A program made the position numbers and the translations under genes. The notes under the pieces were generated by a model. It was not told where the DNA came from, did no database searches, and saw only the letters and a program-made list of their open reading frames with translations. From positions 1,364,001 through 1,428,000 of the forward strand of contig JAWKIR010000002.1 of the NCBI GenBank assembly GCA_041394245.1: a DNA stretch of 64,000 bases, read 5' to 3'. Shown piece by piece: positions 50,701-59,565 of the stretch (position 1 is the stretch's first letter; each line of letters starts with the position of its first letter). This DNA is from Acidimicrobiales bacterium (GTDB lineage: Bacteria; Actinomycetota; Acidimicrobiia; Acidimicrobiales; Aldehydirespiratoraceae).

Positions 50701-51627
50701 TCAGACGACCGTCGAGCGGAACTTCTGCATGAGCCACGGCCCAGCCTCGACGGGCTCGTGCCGCGGCTTCTCGCCCGGTGCGACGCAGCCCGGAAGACAC
50801 TCGATCACCGCGTCCCAGTTGGCCATGTGGAAGAAGGCCATCGACTGACGAGGTTCGGGCCTCGGCACGACCCGATGAACGGTCGAGCGCCAACGATCGT
50901 TGGTCCACTGTGCGATCGAGTCGCCGAGGTTGACCACGAACATCTCCGGGTCGGGCGCGACGTCGACCCATGCACCGTCGGCGTCGACGATCTGCAGGCC
51001 CCCGATCTCGTCGGTGCGCAGGATGGTGAGCGTGCCGTAGTCGGCATGGGCGCCTGCCCGCAGGGCACCGTCGGTCGGCGGCGCGGCCGGGTAGTGAATG
51101 GCCCGCATCGACGTGATCGGTCGATCGATCAGCGGGTCGAAGTGGTTCGCCGGCAGATCGAGGGCCACGGCCATCACCGACAGCAATCGTGCGGCGACCT
51201 CGCTCAGGGCGCGGTAGTAGGCGACCCAGGCCGACCGCAGCGCCGGGACCGCCGCCGGCCACAAGCTCGGTGACCGGATCCATTCCTGGTCGGGCGCCAC
51301 GGACACATACGGTCCACAGTCGGGGCCGACCGAGAACGACTCCTTCATGTCGGGACGCGCGTCGACATCGTCGAGCGAACGGGCCAGCGTCTCGTAGCCG
51401 TAGGGCGAGAAGCCGTAGGGGTAGCCGGGTTCGGGGAACTCGACGTCGCGTTTGGCGGGCTCGGGCAGGGCGAAGAACTGCGCCGCCGTGTCCCATGCCG
51501 CTGCGGCGACGTCGGGGGCGACGACCGAGAGCGGAACGCGGAAGAAGCCGAGGCTCTCACAGGCATCGGCCATCACCCGCGCCTGCTCGTCGACGGGCGC
51601 CGACAGATCGACGACGCCGAGTTCCAT
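50701..51627 (-). CDS. Isopenicillin-N-synthase-type 2OG-Fe(II) oxygenase
   Basis: 308 residues. The 2-His-1-Asp iron site appears as AGAHADYGTLTILRTD (HxD) and TVHRVVPRPEPRQS (second His, with the 2OG-binding Arg in the R-x-S motif RQS). ESLGFFRVPLS and PYGFSPYGYETLARS are typical of the N-terminal DIOX domain. Substrate unknown. It starts 1 nt inside the stop of the aldo/keto reductase gene, so they form an operon. Confidence 0.87.
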   Translation of the reverse strand: MELGVVDLSAPVDEQARVMADACESLGFFRVPLSVVAPDVAAAAWDTAAQFFALPEPAKRDVEFPEPGYPYGFSPYGYETLARSLDDVDARPDMKESFSVGPDCGPYVSVAPDQEWIRSPSLWPAAVPALRSAWVAYYRALSEVAARLLSVMAVALDLPANHFDPLIDRPITSMRAIHYPAAPPTDGALRAGAHADYGTLTILRTDEIGGLQIVDADGAWVDVAPDPEMFVVNLGDSIAQWTNDRWRSTVHRVVPRPEPRQSMAFFHMANWDAVIECLPGCVAPGEKPRHEPVEAGPWLMQKFRSTVV

Positions 51628-52631
51628 CAGGCGACGGCAGCTTCGATCTCGGCCTTCACCTCGTCGGTGAGCAGCGGGATCACGTCGAGGGCGCCGAAGT
51701 TCGAGACGACCTGCTCGACCTTCGACGCGCCGGTGATCACCGTCGACACCGCCGGATTGAGCGTGCACCACGCCAACGCGAGCTGGGCCATCGTGCACCC
51801 GAGTCGATCGGCGATCGGACGCAGGTTCTCGACCTGCGCCACCGCCTCGGCCGCGGTGAGCCGACCGGCGAGCCACTCGTAGCCGTCGAGCGCGGCACGG
51901 GAGTCGGCGGGGATCCCGTCGCGGTACTTGCCGGTCAACAGCCCCGATGCGAGCGGACTCCAGATCGTGTTGCCGTAGCCGTGGTCGTCGACGAGACGGC
52001 GATAGTTCTTCTCGACGTTCTTGCGCTCGAGCAGGTTGTACTGGCTCTGCTCGGTCACCGGCTTGTGCAGGTGGTGACGCTCGGCGATGTCGATCGCCGC
52101 CTGGATCTCGTCGGCCCGCCACTCGCTGGTTCCCCAGTAGTGGGCCTTGCCCGCGGCGATGATGTCGCTCATCGCCCACACCGTCTCCTCGATCGGCGTC
52201 TCCGGGTCGGCGCGGTGACAGTAGAGGACATCGACGAAGTCGGTCTGGAGACGTTCGAGCGACGCGTCGATCGCCTGCATCAGGTACTTGCGGTTCAGAG
52301 TCATCCGCATGTTGGGGACGTCGCCGTGGATGCCCATGAACACCTTGGTGGTGAGCACGTAGGACCAGCGCGGCCATCCCAGTTCCTGCAGCACCCGCCC
52401 CATGATCGCTTCGCTCTCGCCTCGGGCATAGGCCTCGGCGTTGTCGAAGAAGTTGCAGCCGGCCTCGCCGGCCGCCGCCATGCAGTCGAGCGCCAGCGAG
52501 TCGTCGAGCTGGGTGTCGAACGTGACCCAGCTCCCGAACGAGAGCACGCTGACCTTGAGACCGGTACGGCCGAGGCGCCGGTACTCCATGTTGGGGTTGA
52601 CCTTCGGGGTGGTGACAGCAGGTGACGACAT
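51627..52631 (-). CDS. Aldo/keto reductase (Kv-beta/YghZ-like)
   Basis: 334 residues. NMEYRRLGRTGLKVSVLSFG, NFFDNAEAYARGESEAIMGR, VLTTKVFMG, DVLYCHRADPETPIEETVWA and IWSPLASGLLTGKYRDG are the AKR blocks; the tetrad Asp, Tyr, Lys and His are all present. The form resembles the potassium-channel beta-subunit-like AKR group. It is first in the unit with the IPNS-like gene and diverges from the PhyH gene by 61 nt. Confidence 0.88.
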   Translation of the reverse strand: MSSPAVTTPKVNPNMEYRRLGRTGLKVSVLSFGSWVTFDTQLDDSLALDCMAAAGEAGCNFFDNAEAYARGESEAIMGRVLQELGWPRWSYVLTTKVFMGIHGDVPNMRMTLNRKYLMQAIDASLERLQTDFVDVLYCHRADPETPIEETVWAMSDIIAAGKAHYWGTSEWRADEIQAAIDIAERHHLHKPVTEQSQYNLLERKNVEKNYRRLVDDHGYGNTIWSPLASGLLTGKYRDGIPADSRAALDGYEWLAGRLTAAEAVAQVENLRPIADRLGCTMAQLALAWCTLNPAVSTVITGASKVEQVVSNFGALDVIPLLTDEVKAEIEAAVA

Positions 52632-52692
52632 GCGCCGACCGTAGCCCGGCTGCTACGAATGGCGAACACATCCGTGGCGGACAGAGGAGTCG

Positions 52693-53592
52693 ATGGTGAC
52701 TGATCCCATCCTGCTGAGCACACTCGACATGGCGCGATTCGTCGCCGACGGCTATCTGCGGTTCGATGCCGTCGTTCCCGACGAGCTCAACCGCACCGTC
52801 CTCGAGGAACTGTCGGCCCTGCTCGGCCACCCCTCCGATGATCCCGGCGAGTTCCAACCCCGCTCCGGCACCCCTCTCTCCGAGTGCTACCCGGCCGACA
52901 GCGCGCTGCGTCGCGTCTACGAACTCCCCGAGATCGCCGGCGCGATCCGATCGCTCGTCGGGGCGAACCCCGTCTTCGACCACCACGCGATCCACTTCAA
53001 TCCGGCCGGTTCACCTCGCATCCAGGATCTGCACTGCGACGCGGCGATCGACAGTGACGATCCCACGTTCGACATCCAGCTCTTCTACTTCCCCCACGAC
53101 GTCGGCGAGGGCGAAGGCGGCACCCGCTTCGTACCGGGCAGCCATCTTCGCAACATCCACGAGAACAGCGTCGCCCGTTATCAGCACATCGCCGGTGAGA
53201 AGTTCTTTACCGGGCCGGCGGGCACGATCCTCGTGTTCCACCAGGGCGTCTGGCACGCAGGCCAGGACAACCCGTCCGGCAACCACCGCTGGATGTTCAA
53301 GCTGCGTCTCAACCCGACGGAACCGCAGGTTCGCCTCTGGGACACCTCCGACTACGACGAGGTGGCGAAGGGTTCCTGGGATCACATGTTCGCGACCACC
53401 GCGCCGGGCGACACGGTCGCCAACGTCCTGCGCAAGATGCATCCCTGGTCCTTCGACGGCGAGTACCGGATCGAGACCATGGAACGTGTCCGCCTCTGGC
53501 GTTACCTGAGCGACGATCCCTCGTTCGACGTCGACTGGTACCGCACCCGGATCGAGGGTCGTGCCGCCCTGCTCGAAGGGGCGCGGCGGTGA
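52693..53592 (+). CDS. Phytanoyl-CoA dioxygenase (PhyH) family protein
   Basis: 299 residues, a double-stranded beta-helix 2OG-Fe(II) oxygenase. The HxD is in IQDLHCDAAIDSDDPTFDI and the distal His in FHQGVWHAGQDNPSGN; the Arg of NHRWMFKLRLNP is the likely 2OG ligand. Relatives hydroxylate fatty acyl-CoA, nucleosides or organophosphonates. It is first of a plus-strand group whose third gene encodes a PhnM-like enzyme, so an organophosphonate substrate is possible. The next gene overlaps by 4 nt. Confidence 0.86.
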   Translation: MVTDPILLSTLDMARFVADGYLRFDAVVPDELNRTVLEELSALLGHPSDDPGEFQPRSGTPLSECYPADSALRRVYELPEIAGAIRSLVGANPVFDHHAIHFNPAGSPRIQDLHCDAAIDSDDPTFDIQLFYFPHDVGEGEGGTRFVPGSHLRNIHENSVARYQHIAGEKFFTGPAGTILVFHQGVWHAGQDNPSGNHRWMFKLRLNPTEPQVRLWDTSDYDEVAKGSWDHMFATTAPGDTVANVLRKMHPWSFDGEYRIETMERVRLWRYLSDDPSFDVDWYRTRIEGRAALLEGARR

Positions 53593-53912
53593 GCGTCGAA
53601 CGCCAACAGGTCCTCCAGCTCTACACGACGAACTCCTCCTTCGCGAGCCATGTGGTCGCGTGGGCGTTCCACGACGGAACCGACGGCCAAGGGCCGGGCC
53701 TCCCCGACCGAGGCGACTCGCCGCCCTACGTCACCGGACTCGACGCCCTGCGCGACGGCTGGAGACTCCTGCAGATGTCGCAGCTCCTGCCCCCTCGTGA
53801 GGGTGAGCACCACAAGGTGTCGTATCTGCCCTTCGAGTTCCTCCTCGAGCGCGTCGTCGCGGTCGACGAAGCCATCGCGCCGAACGGCGCGCACAATCGC
53901 GGCGTGCACTGA
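53589..53912 (+). CDS. Conserved-looking small protein of unknown function
   Basis: 107 residues, GTG start overlapping the PhyH stop (GTGA). Blocks VLQLYTTNSSFASHVVAWAF, PPYVTGLDALRDGWRLLQMS and HKVSYLPFEFLLERVVA are well ordered, without membrane segment or signal. I recognise no family. Coupled translation with the oxygenase suggests a small subunit or chaperone. Confidence 0.68.
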   Translation: MSVERQQVLQLYTTNSSFASHVVAWAFHDGTDGQGPGLPDRGDSPPYVTGLDALRDGWRLLQMSQLLPPREGEHHKVSYLPFEFLLERVVAVDEAIAPNGAHNRGVH

Positions 53913-53923
53913 GCCGTCGCCTC

Positions 53924-55078
53924 GTGGCCGTCTCCGTGACACCGATGCTGACGATCCGGGGCGGAACCGTTCTGCTGCCCGCCGGCAGCACCGAACGGAC
54001 CGACGTCGTGTGCCGCGGACCCGTGGTCGAGTCGGTCGGCCGCCACGGCGCGGCGGGCACCGTCGACATCGACGCGGCGGGCGCCCTCGTCCTCCCCGGG
54101 CTGGTCGACATCCACGGCGACGGATTCGAGCGCACGGTGATGCCCCGACCGGGCGTGTTCGTCGATGTCGCCGCTGCGGTCGCGGAGACCCGGAGTCACC
54201 TCCTCGCAGCCGGTATCACGACCGGCTATGTGTCGGTGACCGACGGCTGGGAGCCCGGGCTGCGCAGCCGGGAGACCCTTCGCGACCTGGTCGCCGCGCT
54301 GCGGGGATCGTCAACCGAACGGTGGGGTCCCGAGCTGCGACTCCACGTGCGCCACGAGCGGTGCAACACCGACGACATCGACGAGCTCCTCGGATGGATC
54401 GCCGACGGCTCGATCACGATGCTGTCCTACAACGACCACACGCCGGGCGGGATCGCCATGGTCGAGGGCATCACCGAGTTGCAGGTGAAACGATCGGGAC
54501 TCGGCCAGGACGCACTGGAGGCCGAACAGCGCGCTGCGGTCGCACGCCGGGAGCTGGGACGGGTGCAGGAGGAGCGACTCGCCCGGGCCGCCCACGACGC
54601 TTCCATCGCCACGGCGAGCCATGACGCATCGAGCGACACCGACCTTCGCCGCGACCTCGCCCTCGGCGTCGACATCGCCGAGTTCCCGCTGTCGATCGAG
54701 CTGGCGCAGCGTTATCGCGACGCCGGGATCGCGATCCTCCTCGGCGCCCCCAACCTCGTGCGTGGCCATTCCCACCTCGGCAACCTGAGCGTGCGCGATG
54801 CCTGGGAGGCAGGCGTCGCCGACCTGATCTGTTCCGACTACCACTACCAGTCGATGCTCCACGCGCCATTCGTGTTGACATCTCTCGGTGCGTCGCTCCA
54901 CGAGGCGTGGCACACCGTGTCGCGCGGTCCGGCCGAAGCAGCGGGCCTCTACGACCGTGGCGTGATCGAGGCCGGCGCCCGCGCCGATCTCATCGTGGTC
55001 GAACCACCCGAATCGAGCCGTCCGGCCCGGGTGCGCGCCGTCGTGGTCGACGGCCGACTCGCGGCACTCACGCCGTGA
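53924..55078 (+). CDS. phnM: PhnM-like phosphonate amidohydrolase
   Basis: 384 residues. In C-P lyase pathways PhnM removes pyrophosphate from ribose 1-alkylphosphonate 5-triphosphate. The amidohydrolase signature PGLVDIHGDGFERTVMPRPG, then AAGITTGYVSVTDGWEPGLR, SYNDHTPGGIAMVEG, LLGAPNLVRGHSHLGNLS and DLICSDYHYQSMLHAPFVLT are the PhnM landmarks. No phnG-L core is in the window, so it may act on another ribosyl phosphate or with genes elsewhere. GTG 53924 is used; ATG 53945 is possible. Confidence 0.82.
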   Translation: MAVSVTPMLTIRGGTVLLPAGSTERTDVVCRGPVVESVGRHGAAGTVDIDAAGALVLPGLVDIHGDGFERTVMPRPGVFVDVAAAVAETRSHLLAAGITTGYVSVTDGWEPGLRSRETLRDLVAALRGSSTERWGPELRLHVRHERCNTDDIDELLGWIADGSITMLSYNDHTPGGIAMVEGITELQVKRSGLGQDALEAEQRAAVARRELGRVQEERLARAAHDASIATASHDASSDTDLRRDLALGVDIAEFPLSIELAQRYRDAGIAILLGAPNLVRGHSHLGNLSVRDAWEAGVADLICSDYHYQSMLHAPFVLTSLGASLHEAWHTVSRGPAEAAGLYDRGVIEAGARADLIVVEPPESSRPARVRAVVVDGRLAALTP

Positions 55079-55587
55079 CCTCGGCCGAGCTCATCCTCTA
55101 CGCGACGCCGACCGGGCCACTCGCCACCGCGCTCGCCGAGGTCTTCGGCCGGATCACCGAACGCGGGGCGACGACCGCGCAGGACTATCCCCCGCACTGC
55201 ACGCTCACCGGCTTCTTCCACCGCCATCACGACGAGATCCCGCGCATCGTCGCGGAACTCGACCACGCGGCCACCACGATGGACGGCCCCGTCGGCGGCG
55301 TCGAGATCGTCGACTTGCACCACCGTCCCGACTGGGTCGGACTGGAACTCGCCTCCGATTGGCTCCATCGGCTCACGGCGCGCTTCGTCGAACTCCACAC
55401 GGTCGACAGCACCGACGACCCGCTCCGTCCGAAGGACTGGCTCCATCTGAGCATCGGCTACGGCGTCGACGACCTGCAGGCCGCCGTCGATGCAACCGAC
55501 GATCTCGACATCGGCCTGGCCTGCGGGTGGGAGGTCGGGATCTGGCAGCGTCATCCCGACGGCGTCTGGTCGCGGCCGGGTCGCTGA
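55075..55587 (+). CDS. 2H phosphoesterase-like protein
   Basis: 170 residues from a GTG overlapping the PhnM stop (GTGA). Two H-x-[ST]-like motifs, PPHCTLTGFFHRH and WLHLSIGYG, mark the 2H phosphoesterase fold that cleaves cyclic phosphates and 2',5'-type bonds. DUF1045 proteins in phn operons belong to this superfamily, and cyclic ribose phosphates are produced by C-P lyase, which suggests a shared step. The sequence is shorter than DUF1045. Confidence 0.72.
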   Translation: MTSAELILYATPTGPLATALAEVFGRITERGATTAQDYPPHCTLTGFFHRHHDEIPRIVAELDHAATTMDGPVGGVEIVDLHHRPDWVGLELASDWLHRLTARFVELHTVDSTDDPLRPKDWLHLSIGYGVDDLQAAVDATDDLDIGLACGWEVGIWQRHPDGVWSRPGR

Positions 55588-55622
55588 CGGCGATTCCTGC
55601 TCGTTCTCTAGACTCTGGCGCC

Positions 55623-56429
55623 ATGAGCGACGCCAGCCCCGATGATCGCGTCGAACGGCTTCGGTCGCGGCGTGAACCCCCACCGCTCGTCCCCGTGACG
55701 GTGGTCGAGCGGGTCGAGGTCACCCCGCGGCTCCTCCGGCTCACGTTCGAGGCTGCCGGTATCGACGCGATGTGCGCCGAACCGGCCGCCAGCGTTCGGC
55801 TCCTCGTCCCGTCTCCGGGAACGACAGAGCTGATCCTTCCCACATGGAACGGCAACGAGTTCCTGCTGCCCGGCGACGTGCGACCCGCGTTGCGCACGTT
55901 CACCCCGCTCGCGGCCGGGGCACCCGATCGGCTCGCCCTCGAGATCGTCCGTCACGCCGGCGGCGTGGTGTCGCAATGGGCGGAACACGCCGCGGTGGGC
56001 TCCCCCGCGGCCCTCTCGGGGCCGGGACGGGGTGCGGAGTTCTCGCCCGATGCGACAACGTTCCATCTCCTCGGCGACGAAACCGCGGTACCGGCGATCG
56101 CGCAACTACTCGATCGTCTCGCTCCCACGACGACGATCACGGTGACGGCCGAAGTCGATCGGGACGAGGCGATCCGCCCCCTTCCCCCACACCCCGGGGC
56201 GACGGTCGAGTGGGTCGTGCGGCAGCAGGGCGAGGCGCCCGGTGCACGGCTCGTCGCCGCCGCGAGCGAGCTTGCCGAGATCACCGGGACCACCCACGTC
56301 TGGGCGGCCGGCGAGGCCGCGTCGATGCAGGCGATCCGCAAGCTGCTCTTCGATCGACGCGGCGTCGCCCGATCACAGACGACGATCCGCGGCTACTGGA
56401 AGCCCGAGCGGACCGCCGATCAGGACTGA
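55623..56429 (+). CDS. Siderophore-interacting protein (ferric reductase)
   Basis: 268 residues of the SIP family: FAD-binding 9 domain with the RTFTPLAAG motif (R-x-x-[ST]), followed by an NAD(P)H-binding-type C-terminal part (LLGDETAVPAIAQLLDRLAP) and the final GYWKPERTADQD. These reduce ferric siderophores in the cytoplasm. No siderophore transport genes are adjacent. The end overlaps the opposing DUF1269 gene by 10 nt. Confidence 0.83.
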   Translation: MSDASPDDRVERLRSRREPPPLVPVTVVERVEVTPRLLRLTFEAAGIDAMCAEPAASVRLLVPSPGTTELILPTWNGNEFLLPGDVRPALRTFTPLAAGAPDRLALEIVRHAGGVVSQWAEHAAVGSPAALSGPGRGAEFSPDATTFHLLGDETAVPAIAQLLDRLAPTTTITVTAEVDRDEAIRPLPPHPGATVEWVVRQQGEAPGARLVAAASELAEITGTTHVWAAGEAASMQAIRKLLFDRRGVARSQTTIRGYWKPERTADQD

Positions 56430-56989
56430 TCTTCGGGTGCCTCGGGGCGGGCGTCGGGCCCGTCGAGATCACCCAGCGCCTCGGCCAGACGCTCGATCAT
56501 GCCCTCTTCGAGGTTCGCGTAGACCAGATGCGATCCGGTGAACCGGCGGGCCTCCTCGACGAGTGCGTCGTCGCGGAGGTCGGTGACCAGGAGCGCGACG
56601 ATCGCCGACCCGGGGACGACGGCCTGGCGGAACCACTCGACCCACTCGTCGGAGATGCCGAGGTCGATCACCTTCGCGGCGATGGCGCCGGCACCGGCAC
56701 CAGCGGCGATGCCTGCGGCCCAGCCGACGGGGCCGCCGATGATCAGCCCGACGAGCCCGGCCCACATCGCCCCGGAGACGGCACTGCGCCCGCTCTGGAG
56801 GTCGGTGGTCTCGACGACCTTGGTGTCGCCCTTCTCGTCCTTGACGATCAGTACCCGATCGTCGAGCACGAGATCACCGCGGGCGGCCATGCCGACGGCC
56901 GCAGTCATGAACTCCTGGGCGCGGTACAGGTCGTCGAACGAGATCCCGACCAGCGTCTGTTGTTTGCCCTCGCTCGCGTCGGCGGTCAT
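56420..56989 (-). CDS. DUF1269-family membrane protein
   Basis: 189 residues. An N-terminal ferredoxin-like part (QTLVGISFDDLYRAQEFMTA), a Gly-rich membrane hairpin (SGAMWAGLVGLIIGGPVGWA, then AGIAAGAGAGAIAAKVIDLG) and a C-terminal part with SDEWVEWFRQAVVPGSAIVA give the DUF1269 layout. The ATG overlaps the stop of the monooxygenase gene. Role unknown; members are often stress-linked. Confidence 0.82.
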   Translation of the reverse strand: MTADASEGKQQTLVGISFDDLYRAQEFMTAAVGMAARGDLVLDDRVLIVKDEKGDTKVVETTDLQSGRSAVSGAMWAGLVGLIIGGPVGWAAGIAAGAGAGAIAAKVIDLGISDEWVEWFRQAVVPGSAIVALLVTDLRDDALVEEARRFTGSHLVYANLEEGMIERLAEALGDLDGPDARPEAPEDQS

Positions 56990-58545
56990 GTACGGAGGAT
57001 ACGGGAGACAACCCCCGCCCGGTGCGGCGCGGCATCGACGCGGGGATTCGACAGCTCCAGCGCCTCGTCGACCACGGCACCGCGCCGGATCGCCCGATAG
57101 TCCTTGAGGTAGCTCTGATGCACCCGCCACGGCGCCTTCCACCCCTGCCGCGGGAAGAGGTGGGCCGATCGTTGGACATAGCCCGCGGTGAGACCGAGTA
57201 CCGGCTCGGACGAGACACTGCGGTCGTGGTTGCGCGGGGTTGCCTGGGCCTTTCCCTGCGCCCGCATCTCGGCGAGGAGACGGGGCACGTACTCACAGGT
57301 GAGATCGCACTTCAACGTCCACGACGCGTTGGTGTAGCCCACCGCGATCGCGAGGTTGGGCACACCCTCGAGCATCATCCCCCGATACAGCAGCCGCGAC
57401 GAGAGGTCGACGACCCCACCGTCGACGACGACCTGCGTCCCGCCCAGGAAGAGCAGCTCGAGCCCGGTCGCGGTCACGACGATGTCGGCCGGCAACTCGA
57501 TACCCGAACGCAGGCGGACACCGGTCGCCGTGAAGCGGTCGATCTCGTCGGTCACGACGGACACGTCGCCACGACGGATCGCCGCGAACAGCGTGCCGTC
57601 GGGATCGGCGCAGAGGCGCTGGTCCCACGGGTCGTAGCGGGGTGTGAAGTGTGTGGCGATGTCGTAGCCGTCGGGCAGCTCGCGTTCGACGCCCTTCAGC
57701 AACAGCGATCGCACCAACTTCGGGAAGCGACGGGCGAAGCGGAAGAAGCCCTGCGAACCCAGCGCCGCGAACCAACGGACCGCAGGCCCCGACCAGCGGT
57801 CGGGCACCACCTTCTCGAGCCTGCCCACGATGGGGTTCTTGTAGGGGACGGCCGCGATGTAGGTGGGCGATCGTTGCAGCATGGTGACGTGGTCGGCCCG
57901 GTGGGTGCTCGCCGGATCGACGAGGGCCGGCACGAGGGTGACGGCGGTCGCGCCACTCCCGATGACGACGACACGGGCCCCCGACGCATCGAAGTCCTCG
58001 GGCCAGAACTGGGGATGGATCACCTGCCCCGAATAGTCTTCGAGGCCGTCGAAGTCGGGGGTGTGTCCCCGGTCGTAGCGGTAGTAGCCGGTGCACGACA
58101 CGACGAAACCGCAGGTGAGGGTGATCCGCCGGTCGGTGCCGACCTCGACCGCCGTCACGTTCCAGCAGGCCTCGGGGGTCGACCACTCGAGGGCGATCAC
58201 CCGCAGGCCGAAGCGGATCTTCTCGTCGATCCCGTGTTCGGCTGCTGCGTCGACGATGTAGGCGAGGATGTCGTCGCCGTCGGCGATCGCCTTCTCGCCA
58301 CGCCATGGGCGCCACGGGTAGCCCAGCGTGTACATGTCGCTGTCGGAGCGGACACCCGGGTAGCGGAACAGATCCCACGTACCCCCGATCGCGTCGCGCG
58401 CCTCGAAGATCGCATAGGACAGGTCGGGGTCCGCCGCCTGCAGGTGATAGCCCGCGTCGATGCCGGACAGACCGGCCCCGATGACGAGGACATCCAGGTG
58501 TTCGGGGACGGCCGAGTGTTCGGGCGATGCGACCGTCTCGCTCAT
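56986..58545 (-). CDS. Flavin-binding monooxygenase (Baeyer-Villiger/EtaA-like)
   Basis: 519 residues. FAD motif VLVIGAGLSGIDAGYHLQAA near 20, the fingerprint YSGQVIHPQFWPEDFDAS (near 170, Baeyer-Villiger type with His-Pro in place of His-Thr), and the second Rossmann motif VVVIGSGATAVTLVPALV near 191. EtaA-type enzymes oxidise ketones and thioamides. The ATG overlaps the stop of the diiron gene, placing it in the middle of a three-gene operon with the DUF1269 protein. Confidence 0.88.
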   Translation of the reverse strand: MSETVASPEHSAVPEHLDVLVIGAGLSGIDAGYHLQAADPDLSYAIFEARDAIGGTWDLFRYPGVRSDSDMYTLGYPWRPWRGEKAIADGDDILAYIVDAAAEHGIDEKIRFGLRVIALEWSTPEACWNVTAVEVGTDRRITLTCGFVVSCTGYYRYDRGHTPDFDGLEDYSGQVIHPQFWPEDFDASGARVVVIGSGATAVTLVPALVDPASTHRADHVTMLQRSPTYIAAVPYKNPIVGRLEKVVPDRWSGPAVRWFAALGSQGFFRFARRFPKLVRSLLLKGVERELPDGYDIATHFTPRYDPWDQRLCADPDGTLFAAIRRGDVSVVTDEIDRFTATGVRLRSGIELPADIVVTATGLELLFLGGTQVVVDGGVVDLSSRLLYRGMMLEGVPNLAIAVGYTNASWTLKCDLTCEYVPRLLAEMRAQGKAQATPRNHDRSVSSEPVLGLTAGYVQRSAHLFPRQGWKAPWRVHQSYLKDYRAIRRGAVVDEALELSNPRVDAAPHRAGVVSRILRT

Positions 58546-59438
58546 GCAGCCCCGGCGAGCATGTGGTTGAGTCGACCCTCGGCGCCGAACAACTCGTCTC
58601 GCCAGGCCTCGAGCAGTTCGTCGGTGTCGTGGTCGTCGGGGTGGAAGTCGCTGCGGTTGTAGTCGCGCAGGCGGCGCCACACGTCCTTGGTGAACATCGG
58701 GCTCTTGCGCAGCCGCCGGACGCTTGCCCGAAGGCGACCACGCCGGTAGGTCTCACGATCCCACAGCAGCGACAGGAAGACATTGAACGAGACCGCCCAG
58801 ATGAAGCTCACCGTGATCAGGTTCATCTGCATCTTCCGGGTGCGCTCCGAACCGCCGACCGCCTTGTAGACGTCGAACGCGACCGCCTTGTGCTCGCATT
58901 CCTCGAGCGCGTGCCACAAGAACACGTCGCGCAACTCGGGCGTGCCCAGCTGCTCGCGTACCTCCTCGTTGCTCAGCAGCAACTCGGCGAGGGTGGCCGT
59001 GTAGTGCTCGAGCGCAGCGGTCGCCGCGAGATTGGCGATCGGCGAGGCCAGCCGATCCCTCACCCGGAGGCCGAAGCGGACCGAGCGCTCGATGCGCTTG
59101 GTCGGGTAGCCGAGTTCGGCCAGGCGGTCGTTGAGCACGCGGTGCTCCCTGCCGTGCACTGCTTCCTGCCCGATGAATCCGGCGACGTCGCGCTGCAGCG
59201 CCGGGTCGTCGATCCGGTCGCGGAAGTTGCGCACGGAGCGGACGAAGAAGTCCTCGCCGTCGGGGAACAGGGCGGAGAGGACGGCAGCGAGATGGCTGGC
59301 GATGAGGTCGTCATCGCCGGCGAAGTGCTTGGGGAGCGCCGCGAGCGACTCGTCGAACGAGATGCGGCGAGTGGGCACCGCCCGAGCCGGCGCGGTCTTC
59401 GCTGTGGGCACTGGGGTCGTGGTGGGCACTGTGGTCAT
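58542..59438 (-). CDS. Metal-dependent hydrolase-like (PF10118 type) protein
   Basis: 298 residues. The helical bundle has FIGQEAVHGREHRVLNDRLA (Glu, His, His), LEHYTATLAELLLSNEE and LWHALEECEHKAVAFDVYKA, the ligand set of the predicted metal-dependent hydrolases (PF10118), akin to diiron proteins. A membrane-associated segment (MNLITVSFIWAVSFNVFLSL) is present. It leads the operon with the monooxygenase gene and diverges from the TetR gene. Confidence 0.8.
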   Translation of the reverse strand: MTTVPTTTPVPTAKTAPARAVPTRRISFDESLAALPKHFAGDDDLIASHLAAVLSALFPDGEDFFVRSVRNFRDRIDDPALQRDVAGFIGQEAVHGREHRVLNDRLAELGYPTKRIERSVRFGLRVRDRLASPIANLAATAALEHYTATLAELLLSNEEVREQLGTPELRDVFLWHALEECEHKAVAFDVYKAVGGSERTRKMQMNLITVSFIWAVSFNVFLSLLWDRETYRRGRLRASVRRLRKSPMFTKDVWRRLRDYNRSDFHPDDHDTDELLEAWRDELFGAEGRLNHMLAGAA

Positions 59439-59522
59439 GGTGAGCTCCGGCTCCTGGGGAACGTGTCTGCGGATGGCGATTGGGGGATCGCGCGGCGAAC
59501 GCCGCCTCGACAACCTACACGA

Positions 59523-59541
59523 ATTGAGAGATTTACTCAAT
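59523..59541. promoter_or_regulatory. Operator palindrome between divergent TetR and monooxygenase units
   Basis: ATTGAG-AGATTTA-CTCAAT, perfect 6-bp arms in an unusually AT-rich stretch. TATGCT at 59554-59559 is a plausible -10 for the TetR gene, whose start at 59566 would then be almost leaderless. A site here could govern both directions. Confidence 0.65.
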
Positions 59542-59565
59542 CCCTCAATCTGTTATGCTCGTCAC

